Shown here: positions 16,547 to 25,080 of the stretch, in pieces
Numbering within the stretch: position 1 is the stretch's first letter
How the letters are laid out: every line of letters begins with the position of its first letter
From: Pseudomonas kribbensis
GTDB taxonomy: Bacteria; Pseudomonadota; Gammaproteobacteria; Pseudomonadales; Pseudomonadaceae
Assembly (NCBI RefSeq): GCF_003352185.1
Contig: NZ_CP029608.1
Span: forward strand, 2,356,001 to 2,420,000
Direction of reading: 5' to 3'
DNA length: 64,000 bases
The notes under the pieces: model-generated
What the model saw: the letters and a program-made list of their open reading frames with translations, nothing else
Told to the model about the DNA's origin: nothing
Databases searched by the model: none
Made by a program: the position numbers and the translations under genes

Positions 16547-17119
16547 GTGCAAGCCACCCGTTTGACCTTGATTTGCCACGCCAGAACCGTCTCACAGAAA
16601 TTGGCGCGTTTTCCTACGAACGAAGCTGTTGAAGAAAGCGCTGTAGCGTCTGACTCGCTGGCTGCTCGGTTCGGGTTACCGCGTCGTTTGATCTGCGGCC
16701 CGGAATTGCGCACGCGTCAAACTGCTCAATGGTTCGGTGATGATGCGCAGGTTGATGAGGCCTTGCGCGATTGCGATTGGGGGCGTTGGCAGGGGCAAGC
16801 GATCAAGGACCTGCAGCGCAATGAGCCCGAAGCGCTGCAAGCCTGGCTCGAAGATCCCGCCGCCGCGCCCCATGGCGGAGAGTCGGTGGCACAACTCGGT
16901 GAACGGGTGGCTGCATGGCTGGCAACCCTGCAAACCACGCCGGGTCATGTCGTGGCCGTCACGCATCCGTTCATCATTCGGGCGGCGCTGATGCAGGTCA
17001 TGCAGGGCCAGGCCTTCCACAGCATCGATGTCGAGCCGTTGGCGGTGGTCGAGTTGAGTTTCTTCGGGCGCTGGCGGCTACGCTTGCCCGGAATCGATCT
17101 TGAAGGAATCCGCACATGA
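16547..17119 (+). CDS. histidine phosphatase family protein paired with cobF (CobC-like)
   Basis: This 190-residue member of the histidine (phosphoglycerate mutase-like) phosphatase family may be an alpha-ribazole phosphatase, since it is translationally coupled to cobF. The start is GTG at 16547. The usual RHG motif reads ICHART here: the catalytic His is kept but the preceding Arg is Cys. Other catalytic elements remain: CGPELRTRQTAQ, and the second His in VVAVTHPFIIRAAL. The stop overlaps the cobF ATG as ATGA. The Arg-to-Cys change may alter phosphohistidine chemistry or reflect a subfamily. Role in B12 assembly is from context only. Confidence 0.78.
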   Translation: MQATRLTLICHARTVSQKLARFPTNEAVEESAVASDSLAARFGLPRRLICGPELRTRQTAQWFGDDAQVDEALRDCDWGRWQGQAIKDLQRNEPEALQAWLEDPAAAPHGGESVAQLGERVAAWLATLQTTPGHVVAVTHPFIIRAALMQVMQGQAFHSIDVEPLAVVELSFFGRWRLRLPGIDLEGIRT

Positions 17120-17871
17120 AGCGATTGCTGGTCATCGGCATTGGCGCCGGCAACCCCGACTACATCACGATGCAGGCGGTGAAGGCGCTCAATCAGGTCG
17201 ACGTGTTTTTCCTGATGGACAAGGGCCAGAGCAAGGACAAGTTGATCGACCTGCGTCGCGAAATCTGTGAGCGCTACATCACCGATCGTACCTACCGTTT
17301 CGCCGAAGCCCACAGCCCGGAGCGCGAGCGTGGCGATGTGGACTACAACGCCAGCGTCGATGATCTGAACCGCGCCAAGCAGCAAACTTTCGAACGCCTG
17401 ATCAATGACGAATTGGCCGACGGGCAGTGCGGCGGTTTTCTGGTGTGGGGCGATCCGGCGCTGTACGACAGTACGATTCGCATCCTTCAGGCGATTCTGG
17501 CCTCAGGGCGATGCGCGTTCGAATTCGACGTGATCCCCGGCATCACCAGCGTTCAGGCCCTGGCGGCGCAGCACAAGGTGCCGCTGAACACCATCGGCCA
17601 CTCGATTGAAATCACCACCGGCCGACGCCTGGGGGCGGGGCAGGTGAGTGATACCGACAGTCTGGTGGTGATGCTCGATGCCGAAGATTCCTACCATCGG
17701 GTGGCGAATCAGGAAACCGAGATTTACTGGGGGGCCTACCTCGGCACGCCGGATGAGATCCTGATCAGCGGCAAGCTCAGTGATGTCGCCGATGAAATCG
17801 AGCGGGTGCGCAAGGCGGCGCGGGCCGAGCATGGCTGGATCATGGACACTTATCTGTTGCGCAAGCCTTGA
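17116..17871 (+). CDS. cobF: precorrin-6A synthase (deacetylating)
   Basis: This is a 251-residue SAM-dependent tetrapyrrole methylase. CobF methylates precorrin-5 at C-1 and releases acetate in the aerobic cobalamin pathway. The N-terminal glycine-rich loop is LLVIGIGAGNPDYITMQAV, and the family motifs GGFLVWGDPALYDSTIRI and DVIPGITSVQALAAQHKVPL are present. Its length is standard. The start overlaps the upstream phosphatase stop by 4 bp. Its 3' end overlaps the convergent ftrA-like gene by 32 bp. Other cob genes are not in the window. Confidence 0.95.
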   Translation: MKRLLVIGIGAGNPDYITMQAVKALNQVDVFFLMDKGQSKDKLIDLRREICERYITDRTYRFAEAHSPERERGDVDYNASVDDLNRAKQQTFERLINDELADGQCGGFLVWGDPALYDSTIRILQAILASGRCAFEFDVIPGITSVQALAAQHKVPLNTIGHSIEITTGRRLGAGQVSDTDSLVVMLDAEDSYHRVANQETEIYWGAYLGTPDEILISGKLSDVADEIERVRKAARAEHGWIMDTYLLRKP

Positions 17872-18829
17872 CCTCGCGACCAAAACGCTCGCGATACACC
17901 GATGGTGGCAACCCGACCACGCTGCGAAACGCCACGCGAAAGCTTTCCACCGAACGATAACCGCAGCGCTGGGCGATCTGCTCGGTGTTCTGCGGTGTGC
18001 TTTCCAGCAACTCCCGGGCCCGGGCCAGACGCTCGTGCTGCAGCCAGGCCTTGGGTGACTGGCCGCTGGCTTCGGTAAATTTGCGCAGGAAGGTGCGTTC
18101 GCTCATTGCCGCTTCGCTGGCCAGGTCGCGCACTTCCAGTGGTTCATGCAAGCGCTCGCGGGCCCATTGCATGACCCGCGACAAATCACTGCGCGGGGTC
18201 GGGCTGACCGGTGTCGGAATGAATTGCGCCTGACCGCCGGTGCGTTGCGGCGACATCACCAGCCGCCGCGCCACCGAGTTGGCCACCTGAGTGCCGAAGT
18301 CCCGTGCCACCAGATGCAGGCAGGCGTCGATCCCCGCCGCACTGCCGGCCGAAGTGATCAACTGGCCGGAATCGACGTAAAGCACATCCGGGTCGACATC
18401 GATGGCCGGGAAGCGCTCGGCCAACTCCGAGGTGTAGCGCCAATGGGTGGTGGCGCCATGCCCGTCGAGCAGCCCGCTGGCTGCCAAAACAAACACGCCC
18501 GAGCAGATCGACAGCAACCGGGCGCCACGCGAATGGGCATCACGCAATGCTTCAAGCAATGCCTCCGGCACCGGCGCGCTGCGGTCGCGCCAACCGGGAA
18601 TGATGATGGTGCGCGCCTGCGCCAGCAGCTCCAGACCGCCATCGGCCAGCACCTGAATCCCGCCCATGGCGCGCATCGGGCCTTGATCGACCGCCGCGAT
18701 ACAGTGTTCGTACCACGGGAATTCGAACTCCGGCCGGGCGAGGCCGAAGATCTCCACGGCGATGCCGAACTCGAATGTGCAGAGGCCGTCATAGGCCAGA
18801 ATCGCGACCAGTCCAGGTGAATCAGGCAT
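17840..18829 (-). CDS. ftrA: GlxA/FtrA-type AraC transcriptional regulator
   Basis: This 329-residue regulator has an N-terminal DJ-1/PfpI-like domain (about 5-185; nucleophile-elbow-like LSICSGVFVLAASG) and a C-terminal AraC/XylS double HTH (about 222-318; SERTFLRKFTEASGQSPKAWL and QIAQRCGYRSVESFRVAFR). The ATG at 18827-18829 gives MPDSPGLVAILAYDGL; a TTG further upstream is less likely. It is divergent from the rhodanese gene, an arrangement often seen for ftrA, so it probably controls that gene. The ligand is unknown. Confidence 0.88.
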   Translation of the reverse strand: MPDSPGLVAILAYDGLCTFEFGIAVEIFGLARPEFEFPWYEHCIAAVDQGPMRAMGGIQVLADGGLELLAQARTIIIPGWRDRSAPVPEALLEALRDAHSRGARLLSICSGVFVLAASGLLDGHGATTHWRYTSELAERFPAIDVDPDVLYVDSGQLITSAGSAAGIDACLHLVARDFGTQVANSVARRLVMSPQRTGGQAQFIPTPVSPTPRSDLSRVMQWARERLHEPLEVRDLASEAAMSERTFLRKFTEASGQSPKAWLQHERLARARELLESTPQNTEQIAQRCGYRSVESFRVAFRSVVGLPPSVYRERFGREVKACATDKCP

Positions 18830-18931
18830 TTGGCGGAAACTTCCCGGTGAGTGTCTTGTGCGCCACTGTAGCGGCAAGCGGCGGCCCGATAAAGTCTGTT
18901 CATCCCTTCACAGACGTAGGAGCAACACAAC

Positions 18932-19366
18932 ATGCCCAGCCTGGTTCGCGAAATTCCTGCCGCTCCGTCGGCGATTGCCCTGATGCACTTCAGCAACCGT
19001 CTGACCTTCGAAACCGATTGTTCCGACGTCTTCAACAGCCAAGAGGCCGGTGAGGTCGACTTCGTTCTGGTGGACGTGCGCGGGCCGCTGGCCTTCGAGC
19101 GCGGCCATGTGCCAGGGGCAATTAACATTCCCGGGCGTTTGCTGACGGCGGAAGGGTTGGCGGATTACTCGAAAAATACACTTTTCGTGGTGTATTGCGC
19201 GGGTCCCCACTGCAACGGCGCCAACAAGGCCGCAGTGAAACTGGCGGCGCTGGGTTATCCGGTCAAGGAGATGATCGGCGGGGTGACCGGCTGGCTCGAT
19301 GAGGGCTTCGAGTTGAGTGTCGCGGCATCGCAAGCCGCGACCCATCCGATTGCCTGTGATTGCTGA
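18932..19366 (+). CDS. rhodanese-like domain protein
   Basis: This 144-residue single-domain rhodanese has active-site Cys89 in VVYCAGPHCNGANKAA and the upstream VDVRGPLAFERGHVPGAINIP signature (CDC25-like fold). The six-residue loop after Cys (AGPHCN) suggests sulfurtransferase activity, with Cys94 as a possible second thiol. The C-terminus has the pair IACDC. AGGAG precedes the ATG. It is divergent from the FtrA-type regulator and followed at once by a strong terminator, so it is monocistronic. Confidence 0.9.
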   Translation: MPSLVREIPAAPSAIALMHFSNRLTFETDCSDVFNSQEAGEVDFVLVDVRGPLAFERGHVPGAINIPGRLLTAEGLADYSKNTLFVVYCAGPHCNGANKAAVKLAALGYPVKEMIGGVTGWLDEGFELSVAASQAATHPIACDC

Positions 19367-19376
19367 TATTCAGTGC

Positions 19377-19402
19377 GTTGCCGCCCTCGGCGGCAACTTT
19401 TA
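19377..19402 (+). terminator. terminator of the rhodanese gene
   Basis: GTTGCCGCC-CTC-GGCGGCAAC followed by TTTT: a perfect 9-bp GC-rich stem with a 3-nt loop, 10 bp after the stop codon. Confidence 0.85.
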
Positions 19403-19621
19403 ACGGCTTTGTCCTACAACCCTTGCACCGCTCTGGCGCACACTTTTCCTACGTGATGGCACTCGCCGATTTTCTGTAAGTATTTGTCGCTTAAACACAA
19501 TTTGCCCCGTGCGCGCCGCCATAGACTGCCGGCCACTTCGGTTTCTTTGCGCTCCATAGCCCAAGGCCGAACCTGACAATCGAAAGCTGCCAATAAAAGC
19601 CTCCGCACACGGGAGTAATAA

Positions 19622-20401
19622 ATGAAAAAGCTGGTTATGTTCGGTGCCCTGGCACTGTCGATGTTGTCCCTGACCGCCGTGGCCGAAGACGCCAAACCGA
19701 TCCGTATCGGTATCGAAGCCGGTTACCCGCCATTCTCGATGAAAACCCCTGACGGCAAACTGGCCGGTTTCGACGTGGACATCGGTGATGCGCTGTGTGA
19801 GCAGATGAAAGTCAAATGCACCTGGGTCGAGCAAGAGTTCGACGGCCTGATCCCGGCGCTGAAAGTGAAGAAGATCGACGCGATTCTGTCCTCGATGACC
19901 ATCACTGACGACCGCAAGAAAAACGTCGATTTCACCATCAAGTACTACCACACCCCGGCGCGCTTCGTGATGAAGGCAGGCTCCGGCGTGAAAGACCCGC
20001 TGGTCGAGCTCAAAGGCAAGAAAGTCGGCGTGCTGCGCGCCAGTACCCACGACCGCTACGCCACCGAAGTGCTGGTACCGGCCGGGATCGAACTGGTGCG
20101 TTACGGCTCGCAGCAGGAAGCCAACCTGGACATGGTGTCCGGTCGTATCGACGCGATGCTGGCCGACTCGGTCAACCTGAGCGACGGTTTCCTGAAAACC
20201 GACGCCGGCAAAGGCTTCGAATTCGTTGGCCCGACCTACGAAGACGCCAAATACTTCGGCGGTGGCGCCGGTATTGCCGTGCGTAAAGGAGATACCGAGC
20301 TGGCAGAGAAATTCAACACCGCCATCAACGAAATCCGCGCCAACGGCAAGTACAAGCAAGTGCAGGACAAGTACTTCGACTTTGACGTGTACGGCCATTA
20401 A
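19622..20401 (+). CDS. basic amino acid ABC transporter substrate-binding protein (AotJ/HisJ-like), orphan
   Basis: This is a 259-residue periplasmic family-3 binding protein with a 21-residue Sec signal ([21 protein letters not shown]). The body reads [39 protein letters not shown] and TITDDRKK, as in lysine/arginine/ornithine receptors; it closely resembles Pseudomonas AotJ. There is no permease or ATPase gene beside it. A strong terminator ends it before the next gene, so it must rely on a transporter encoded elsewhere, or serve sensing. The start follows GGGAG. It is probably a paralogue of the AotJ of the main aot operon. Confidence 0.9.
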   Translation: MKKLVMFGALALSMLSLTAVAEDAKPIRIGIEAGYPPFSMKTPDGKLAGFDVDIGDALCEQMKVKCTWVEQEFDGLIPALKVKKIDAILSSMTITDDRKKNVDFTIKYYHTPARFVMKAGSGVKDPLVELKGKKVGVLRASTHDRYATEVLVPAGIELVRYGSQQEANLDMVSGRIDAMLADSVNLSDGFLKTDAGKGFEFVGPTYEDAKYFGGGAGIAVRKGDTELAEKFNTAINEIRANGKYKQVQDKYFDFDVYGH

Positions 20402-20411
20402 TACGCCGTAG

Positions 20412-20450
20412 AAAAAAGTGGCCCCGTTGACGCGGTGGCCACTTTTTTTT
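20412..20450 (+). terminator. terminator of the orphan binding-protein gene
   Basis: The A-run and AAGTGGCC (20416-20423) pair with GGCCACTT (20437-20444), followed by a run of T to 20450. It is a strong intrinsic terminator and isolates the binding protein gene from the AotO-like gene. Confidence 0.9.
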
Positions 20451-20529
20451 CGCCTGTGATTTATCCTGTCAGCACATTTTCAATGCAGTCGCTGTCTGGC
20501 AGCGACTACAGAATTTCCGGAGTTCCCCC

Positions 20530-21642
20530 ATGCAACGCATCGATTATGTTCTGCCCTGGAGCCACCTGGGCAGCGAACGTTCCCTCAGCGTCTTCCGTTA
20601 CGGCGCCGGCCCGCGCAAGGTCTACATCCAGGCCAGCCTGCACGCCGATGAACTGCCGGGCATGCGCACCGCGTGGGAACTGAAAAAACGCTTGGCCGAG
20701 CTGGAAAGCAACGGTCAGTTGCAAGGCGTGATTGAACTGGTGCCGGTGGCCAACCCGATCGGTCTCGATCAACACCTGCAAGGCAGTCACATGGGCCGTT
20801 TCGAACTGGCGAGCGGCAAGAACTTCAACCGCGCCTTCGTCGAACTCAGTACCCCGGTAGCGGCACGCATCGGCGACCAGCTTGGCAGCAATGCCGAGGC
20901 CAACATCGCGTTGATCCGCCAGACCATGGGCCTGGTACTCGACGAACTGCCGGCCCCGGCTTCGCAACTGGAAGCGCTGCATCGCCTGTTGCTGCGCCAT
21001 GCCTGTGAGGCCGATATCACACTGGACCTGCACTGCGATTTCGACGCGGCGATTCACATTTATGCGCTGCCGCAACACTGGCCGCAGTGGCAATCCCTGG
21101 CCGCGCGCCTGAAGGCTGGCGTGGCGTTGTTGTGCGAAGACTCCGGCGGCAGTTCGTTCGACGAGTCGTGCTCCACGCCGTGGTTGCGTCTGGCGCGGCT
21201 GTTCCCGGCGGCGGCGATCCCGCCGGCCAACCTCGCCACCACCCTGGAGCTGGGCAGCATGGGCGATACCCGGGTCGATCAGGCCCAGGCCAATTGCGAA
21301 GCGATTCTGGGGTTCCTCGCCGAGCAGGGCTTCATCAGCGGCGAATGGCCGAAAGCGCCAGACGAATGCTGTGAAGGCATGCCGTTCGAAGGCACCGAAT
21401 ATCTGTTTGCCCCACACCACGGCGTGGTGAGCTTTCTGCGCGAAGCCGGTGAATGGGTCGAGCGCGGTGATGCGTTGTTCGAAGTGGTCGATCCGTTGCA
21501 GGACCGCGTGACCACCGTACGCGCCGGCACCAGCGGCGTGCTTTTTGCCATCGACCGTGGACGTTACACCCAGCCGGGCATCTGGCAGGCGAAAGTGGCG
21601 GGGCGCGAGCCGATTCGGGCGGGCAAGCTGATCAACGACTGA
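20530..21642 (+). CDS. succinylglutamate desuccinylase/aspartoacylase family protein (AotO-like)
   Basis: This 370-residue zinc carboxypeptidase-fold protein has ligands His38 and Glu41 (ASLHADELPG) and His168 (TLDLHCDF), the usual AstE/aspartoacylase set. The C-terminal region (about 290-365) is a lipoyl/barrel-sandwich-like beta domain (EWVERGDALFEVVDP). In P. aeruginosa the aot operon carries a similar gene, aotO, of uncertain role next to the arginine transporter; here it follows an AotJ-like gene but after a terminator. It may deacylate an N-acyl amino acid. The ATG at 20530 has only a weak SD. Substrate unknown. Confidence 0.85.
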   Translation: MQRIDYVLPWSHLGSERSLSVFRYGAGPRKVYIQASLHADELPGMRTAWELKKRLAELESNGQLQGVIELVPVANPIGLDQHLQGSHMGRFELASGKNFNRAFVELSTPVAARIGDQLGSNAEANIALIRQTMGLVLDELPAPASQLEALHRLLLRHACEADITLDLHCDFDAAIHIYALPQHWPQWQSLAARLKAGVALLCEDSGGSSFDESCSTPWLRLARLFPAAAIPPANLATTLELGSMGDTRVDQAQANCEAILGFLAEQGFISGEWPKAPDECCEGMPFEGTEYLFAPHHGVVSFLREAGEWVERGDALFEVVDPLQDRVTTVRAGTSGVLFAIDRGRYTQPGIWQAKVAGREPIRAGKLIND

Positions 21643-21709
21643 TGACCCCATCTTCCGGACCACAGTGTTAGGCTCTGCCCCGAACCCTGCACTGTGTGAA
21701 GGAAAGCTT

Positions 21710-22426
21710 ATGTTGAAGGTGTTTGCTCTGTTGACCCTGCTGGCGTCCAGCGCCGTCCATGCTCAAACCTCGCTGCAAACCGATCTGCCGCTCAACTACC
21801 TGGCCCAGGTTCACCCGGATGCCGAACAGCGTCCGCTGGTGGTGTTCCTGCACGGCTACGGCAGTAACGAAGCCGACCTGATCGGCATGAAATTTCAGCT
21901 GCCCAAGCAGTACAACTACCTGTCGGTGCAGGCGCCGATGGCGTTGGGGGAAGGGCGTTTCCAGTGGTTTCGCAAGAAGGGTGACGGTGCCTACAACGGC
22001 GAGACCGATGATCTGAAGGATGCCAGCCAGAAGCTGCGGGCCTTTATCGCTGCGGCGGCGCAGAAATATCACGCGCAACCGGACAAGGTGTACCTGATCG
22101 GTTTCAGTCAGGGCGCGATGATGACCTACGAGGTTGGCTTGCGGCAGCCGGCGGCGGTCGGTGGCATCGCCGCATTGAGCGGGCGGGTGTTGCCGGTGCT
22201 CAAGGGTGAGCTGAAGTCAGCGCAACAGCATCCGCCGTTGGCGATCTTCATCGGCCATGGCACGGCGGATGACCGCGTGCCTTACAGTGGCGCCACGGCC
22301 GCCAAAGATCTGTTGGAAAAGCTGGAATACAAACCGCAATTTCATGCCTATCCCGGCGTCGGCCACAGCATCAGCGCGGCCGAGCTTCGGGATTTGAACG
22401 ACTGGTTGCAGCAACTCAATCCCTGA
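21710..22426 (+). CDS. secreted phospholipase/carboxylesterase-like alpha/beta hydrolase
   Basis: This 238-residue protein has a Sec signal peptide (1-18, cut after VHA). It is an alpha/beta hydrolase of the phospholipase/carboxylesterase (EstB/YpfH-like) family. The triad is Ser133 (GFSQGAM), Asp187 (GTADDRVP) and His219 (GVGHSIS). VVFLHGYGSNEADL is the oxyanion region. The ATG at 21710 has AAGGAAA upstream, while longer readings lack a ribosome site. The cytosolic esterases of this family have no signal, so export to the periplasm is a notable variant. It converges with the next gene with a 3-bp gap. Confidence 0.87.
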   Translation: MLKVFALLTLLASSAVHAQTSLQTDLPLNYLAQVHPDAEQRPLVVFLHGYGSNEADLIGMKFQLPKQYNYLSVQAPMALGEGRFQWFRKKGDGAYNGETDDLKDASQKLRAFIAAAAQKYHAQPDKVYLIGFSQGAMMTYEVGLRQPAAVGGIAALSGRVLPVLKGELKSAQQHPPLAIFIGHGTADDRVPYSGATAAKDLLEKLEYKPQFHAYPGVGHSISAAELRDLNDWLQQLNP

Positions 22427-22429
22427 GCA

Positions 22430-22996
22430 TCACTTTTCCTTGAGGATGGTTTTCACCAGGGCATCGTGACCGCTCTTGTCGCTGGCCCGGGAAATCACCT
22501 GGACCAGCGCCATGTGCGTGCCGGAGCCTGCGATCAGCGTGGTGTTGAGGGTCTGGCCACCGCCTTGGGTCGCGGTGCTGTCCACCTGGCGCAGGCCGAG
22601 GCCGTTGCCTTTCTGGGTCAGGCTTTTCTCGCTGAGTTTGTTGAAGTCCGGCAGGGCCTTGCGCTGGGCGTCGATGAAGTCGGACACGGTGCCGTCGAGG
22701 AACGCGCTGTCGTTATCCTTGACGTTGTTGCTTTCGGGAATCTGGTTTTCGGCGGTGATGACCACCGTCTTGGTCGCGTCGTTGGTGAACATCGTGCCCT
22801 TGGCACCGGTCGGGCCGGCCGGCAGCGGGTCGCCGACAAAGCCTTTGGGCAGGACAAAACTGAACTTGCCGTCGAGCATCGAGACTTTCTCGGTGACAGC
22901 CTTCTCTTTGGCCTTGGCTGCCTGAGCATTCAGGGCGCCGAAACCGGCCGCCGCCGCCAGCAACAGGACGACGGCTTTCTTGCTAAGCAATGACAT
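22430..22996 (-). CDS. exported protein of unknown function (DcrB/PsbP-like appearance)
   Basis: This 188-residue protein has a clear signal peptide (1-26, GALNAQA-AK). The mature part starts with KVSMLDGKFSFVLPKGF and has alternating strands with a C-terminal helix. This pattern resembles DcrB/DUF1795-type periplasmic proteins; I cannot confirm the family. It contains no cysteine in the mature chain and no catalytic motif. The start follows GGAGA. It is convergent with the esterase gene. Confidence 0.75.
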   Translation of the reverse strand: MSLLSKKAVVLLLAAAAGFGALNAQAAKAKEKAVTEKVSMLDGKFSFVLPKGFVGDPLPAGPTGAKGTMFTNDATKTVVITAENQIPESNNVKDNDSAFLDGTVSDFIDAQRKALPDFNKLSEKSLTQKGNGLGLRQVDSTATQGGGQTLNTTLIAGSGTHMALVQVISRASDKSGHDALVKTILKEK

Positions 22997-23192
22997 TCGA
23001 ATCTCCGAGGGATGGTCGCGCTTGGGCGGCGATCATCCCATGGTGGCGTTGGTGGACTCCAGTGCGGATTGTCAGGGCGGGCAGGAACCGTTCGTCGGGA
23101 CTGTCATTTCTGTCAGGTGTGTCGATGGGTTTCGTTCAGGGAAACTAAATGCACCCCTGTCAGACACCGACAGGCATCCAGGAGATACAAGC

Positions 23193-23471
23193 ATGGCTAA
23201 CGATGAGAAAGTGATCACTGCAAATGGCGCTATGACCCTGATGATCGAGGGGCATACCAATAGCTACGGTAAGGTAGTGGCCTATTACAAGAAAGCTGGC
23301 GAATGGATTGAACTGGGCCGGGGAGATGTTGAAGCATGGGAGCCTCGGCCGCCTCATCCGTACAAGATATTGGTACAGAATCCCTCTAAGGATGTTCATG
23401 AGATTGTGGTTTGCAGTGACAAGGTAGGGCCTCCACCTCAGGAAACGCAATCACCTACGCTTTATGTGTGA
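23193..23471 (+). CDS. small hypothetical protein
   Basis: This 92-residue protein starts MANDEKVITANGAMTL, with GGAGA (23181-23185) seven bases upstream of the ATG. Its sequence is beta-rich (GKVVAYYKKAGEWIELG) and ends in a proline-rich tail. There is no signal peptide and no recognised domain. Base use is less GC-biased than neighbours (many codons end in A/T), which hints at recent acquisition. A good intrinsic terminator follows 11 bp after the stop, so it forms its own transcription unit. Function unknown. Confidence 0.7.
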   Translation: MANDEKVITANGAMTLMIEGHTNSYGKVVAYYKKAGEWIELGRGDVEAWEPRPPHPYKILVQNPSKDVHEIVVCSDKVGPPPQETQSPTLYV

Positions 23472-23482
23472 CGGATACGGAT

Positions 23483-23509
23483 GCGCCCGGGGGCACTGGG
23501 CGCTTTTTT
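23483..23509 (+). terminator. terminator of the small hypothetical gene
   Basis: GCGCCC (23483-23488) pairs with GGGCGC (23498-23503) and is followed by TTTTTT. Confidence 0.85.
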
Positions 23510-23543
23510 GTCGATTTCTCTAATCGAATTTCGCGTATGAGTT

Positions 23544-24317
23544 TTACGCAGAGGCTCGGGAAGCGCGTTTCCCCATGACCAGTCGCTTTGTTACGAGCAA
23601 CATCGCCATGGATACCAATATCCCCACCCCGAATCCCCACCATTCGATCAGCGGTATTGTCAACGCCAACACCAGACAAAACGCCGAAAACGAATACATC
23701 CCCGTCGCCGTCGCTCGCAACAACGCAGCGGTGAACGCCGGCCCCCGCGTTTGCTGGGAAAACACCGCCATCACGCTGCCCAGCACCGGGAACACCGCGA
23801 GCAATCCGCTCCAACGCTCGCCGACCGTGCTGGCCAGCATCGTCACCACCAGCGTCAACGCCGCACCGGCAATCATCCGCCAGATCAGTTTGTCCGATTT
23901 CGGCGCCGGGCCACCGACCACCGGTTGCACCTTGGGAAACAGGTACGGCGCGGCGAGTAGGGCGGTGGCAGCGGCGGCGATGGAGAAGGGCAACGACGCC
24001 GGAATCAGCGACAGAATCAGCGCCAGCACGGCCCAGACCGATAAAGAAACTACCAATGCCAGCGGCCAGTTCGCCCGCTGCGCCACCTGCGCGTAGGTGA
24101 CGCAAAACGCGATCATCGCAAACATGGCCGACAGCGCCGCGACCGCCGATTGCGCGGCAAACGCCGGCCCTTGCTCGATGGCGAGGAAAAACAGTATCGG
24201 CCCGACCACCACCGGCAACCCCGACAGCCACCCGGCGACGCTGGGGCCCCAGCGCTTGCCGGCCAGGGAAATCAGCAGCAGGAAACCGGGAATCAGCAGC
24301 AGTTTGAGGATCAGCAC
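23544..24317 (-). CDS. integral membrane protein of unknown function
   Basis: This 257-residue protein is almost wholly hydrophobic, with about eight predicted membrane helices. Short charged loops include PKVQPVVGGPAPKSDK between the two halves, suggesting two repeats of four helices. The start is GTG at 24315-24317 with GGAGA eight bases upstream. No transporter signature was recognised. There is no operon partner; the gene is divergent from the chalcone-isomerase-like gene. Possibly a small permease family; not assigned. Confidence 0.78.
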   Translation of the reverse strand: MLILKLLLIPGFLLLISLAGKRWGPSVAGWLSGLPVVVGPILFFLAIEQGPAFAAQSAVAALSAMFAMIAFCVTYAQVAQRANWPLALVVSLSVWAVLALILSLIPASLPFSIAAAATALLAAPYLFPKVQPVVGGPAPKSDKLIWRMIAGAALTLVVTMLASTVGERWSGLLAVFPVLGSVMAVFSQQTRGPAFTAALLRATATGMYSFSAFCLVLALTIPLIEWWGFGVGILVSMAMLLVTKRLVMGKRASRASA

Positions 24318-24464
24318 GCAAGTGTCTCCATCGGATCAATGAGGGCCACGTTAGCATTGTCGTCAATGGATTGCCGCAAATGCATGCAATAAATGTATAC
24401 AAAGTGTCGGGCGTGATCGCCGACTATGCTCTGACTATCAGGGTTTACCGGAGTCGATGCCGCG

Positions 24465-25004
24465 ATGAGCAGAACACCGAAGGTGTTACGTGGATGCTGC
24501 GGAATCGGCTTGTGGGCGCTGCTGCTGACGCCGACCTGGGCCAGTTGGCAGGATGCGGTGCCCGGCGCGCAGATCATCGGCACCGGGGATTTTAGCGTGT
24601 TCGGTTTCGACATTTATAACGCTCGGCTGTGGAGTGCCGCGCGTCCGTTGGCCGACGGTCAGCCCTTCGCTCTGGAATTGATCTACCGGCGCAATGTGTC
24701 GCGCGAAGATCTGGTGAAGGCCAGTGTCGACGAGATCAAACGCCTGGCCGGTTCTTCCATCAGCCCGGCGCAATTGGCGGTGTGGCAAGCGCAGATGCAG
24801 CAATCGTTTGTCGATGTGCAGGCCGGCACGCGGATTACCGGGGTGTATCTGCCGGGGCAGGGGGCGCGGTTCTTTGTCGGCCAGCAGTTGCAGCACGAGA
24901 TCGACGACCCGCTGTTCGCCCGGGCATTTTTCAACATCTGGCTGGATCCGCGCACGCGCAATCCCGAACTGCGCCAGCAATTGCTGGGTACTGCCAAACC
25001 CTGA
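24465..25004 (+). CDS. exported chalcone isomerase-family protein
   Basis: This is a 179-residue protein with an N-terminal signal (1-26, TPTWA-SWQ). The core GTGDFSVFGFDIYNARLW, ELIYRRNVSREDLVKASVDE and FVDVQAGTRITGVYLPGQG matches the bacterial chalcone-isomerase-like family (Chalcone_3 type). Bacterial members rarely have the plant flavonoid activity; the fold may bind fatty acids or lipids. The start ATG lies 11 bp after GGAG. It is followed after 76 bp by mntH on the same strand. Confidence 0.82.
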   Translation: MSRTPKVLRGCCGIGLWALLLTPTWASWQDAVPGAQIIGTGDFSVFGFDIYNARLWSAARPLADGQPFALELIYRRNVSREDLVKASVDEIKRLAGSSISPAQLAVWQAQMQQSFVDVQAGTRITGVYLPGQGARFFVGQQLQHEIDDPLFARAFFNIWLDPRTRNPELRQQLLGTAKP

Positions 25005-25080
25005 GCGCAGCACATCCGCGCTTGGGCGCTTCGACTGAAACGTCTAAGCTGCGTCTTTCGACTTGTTTCTGGATGTGTGC

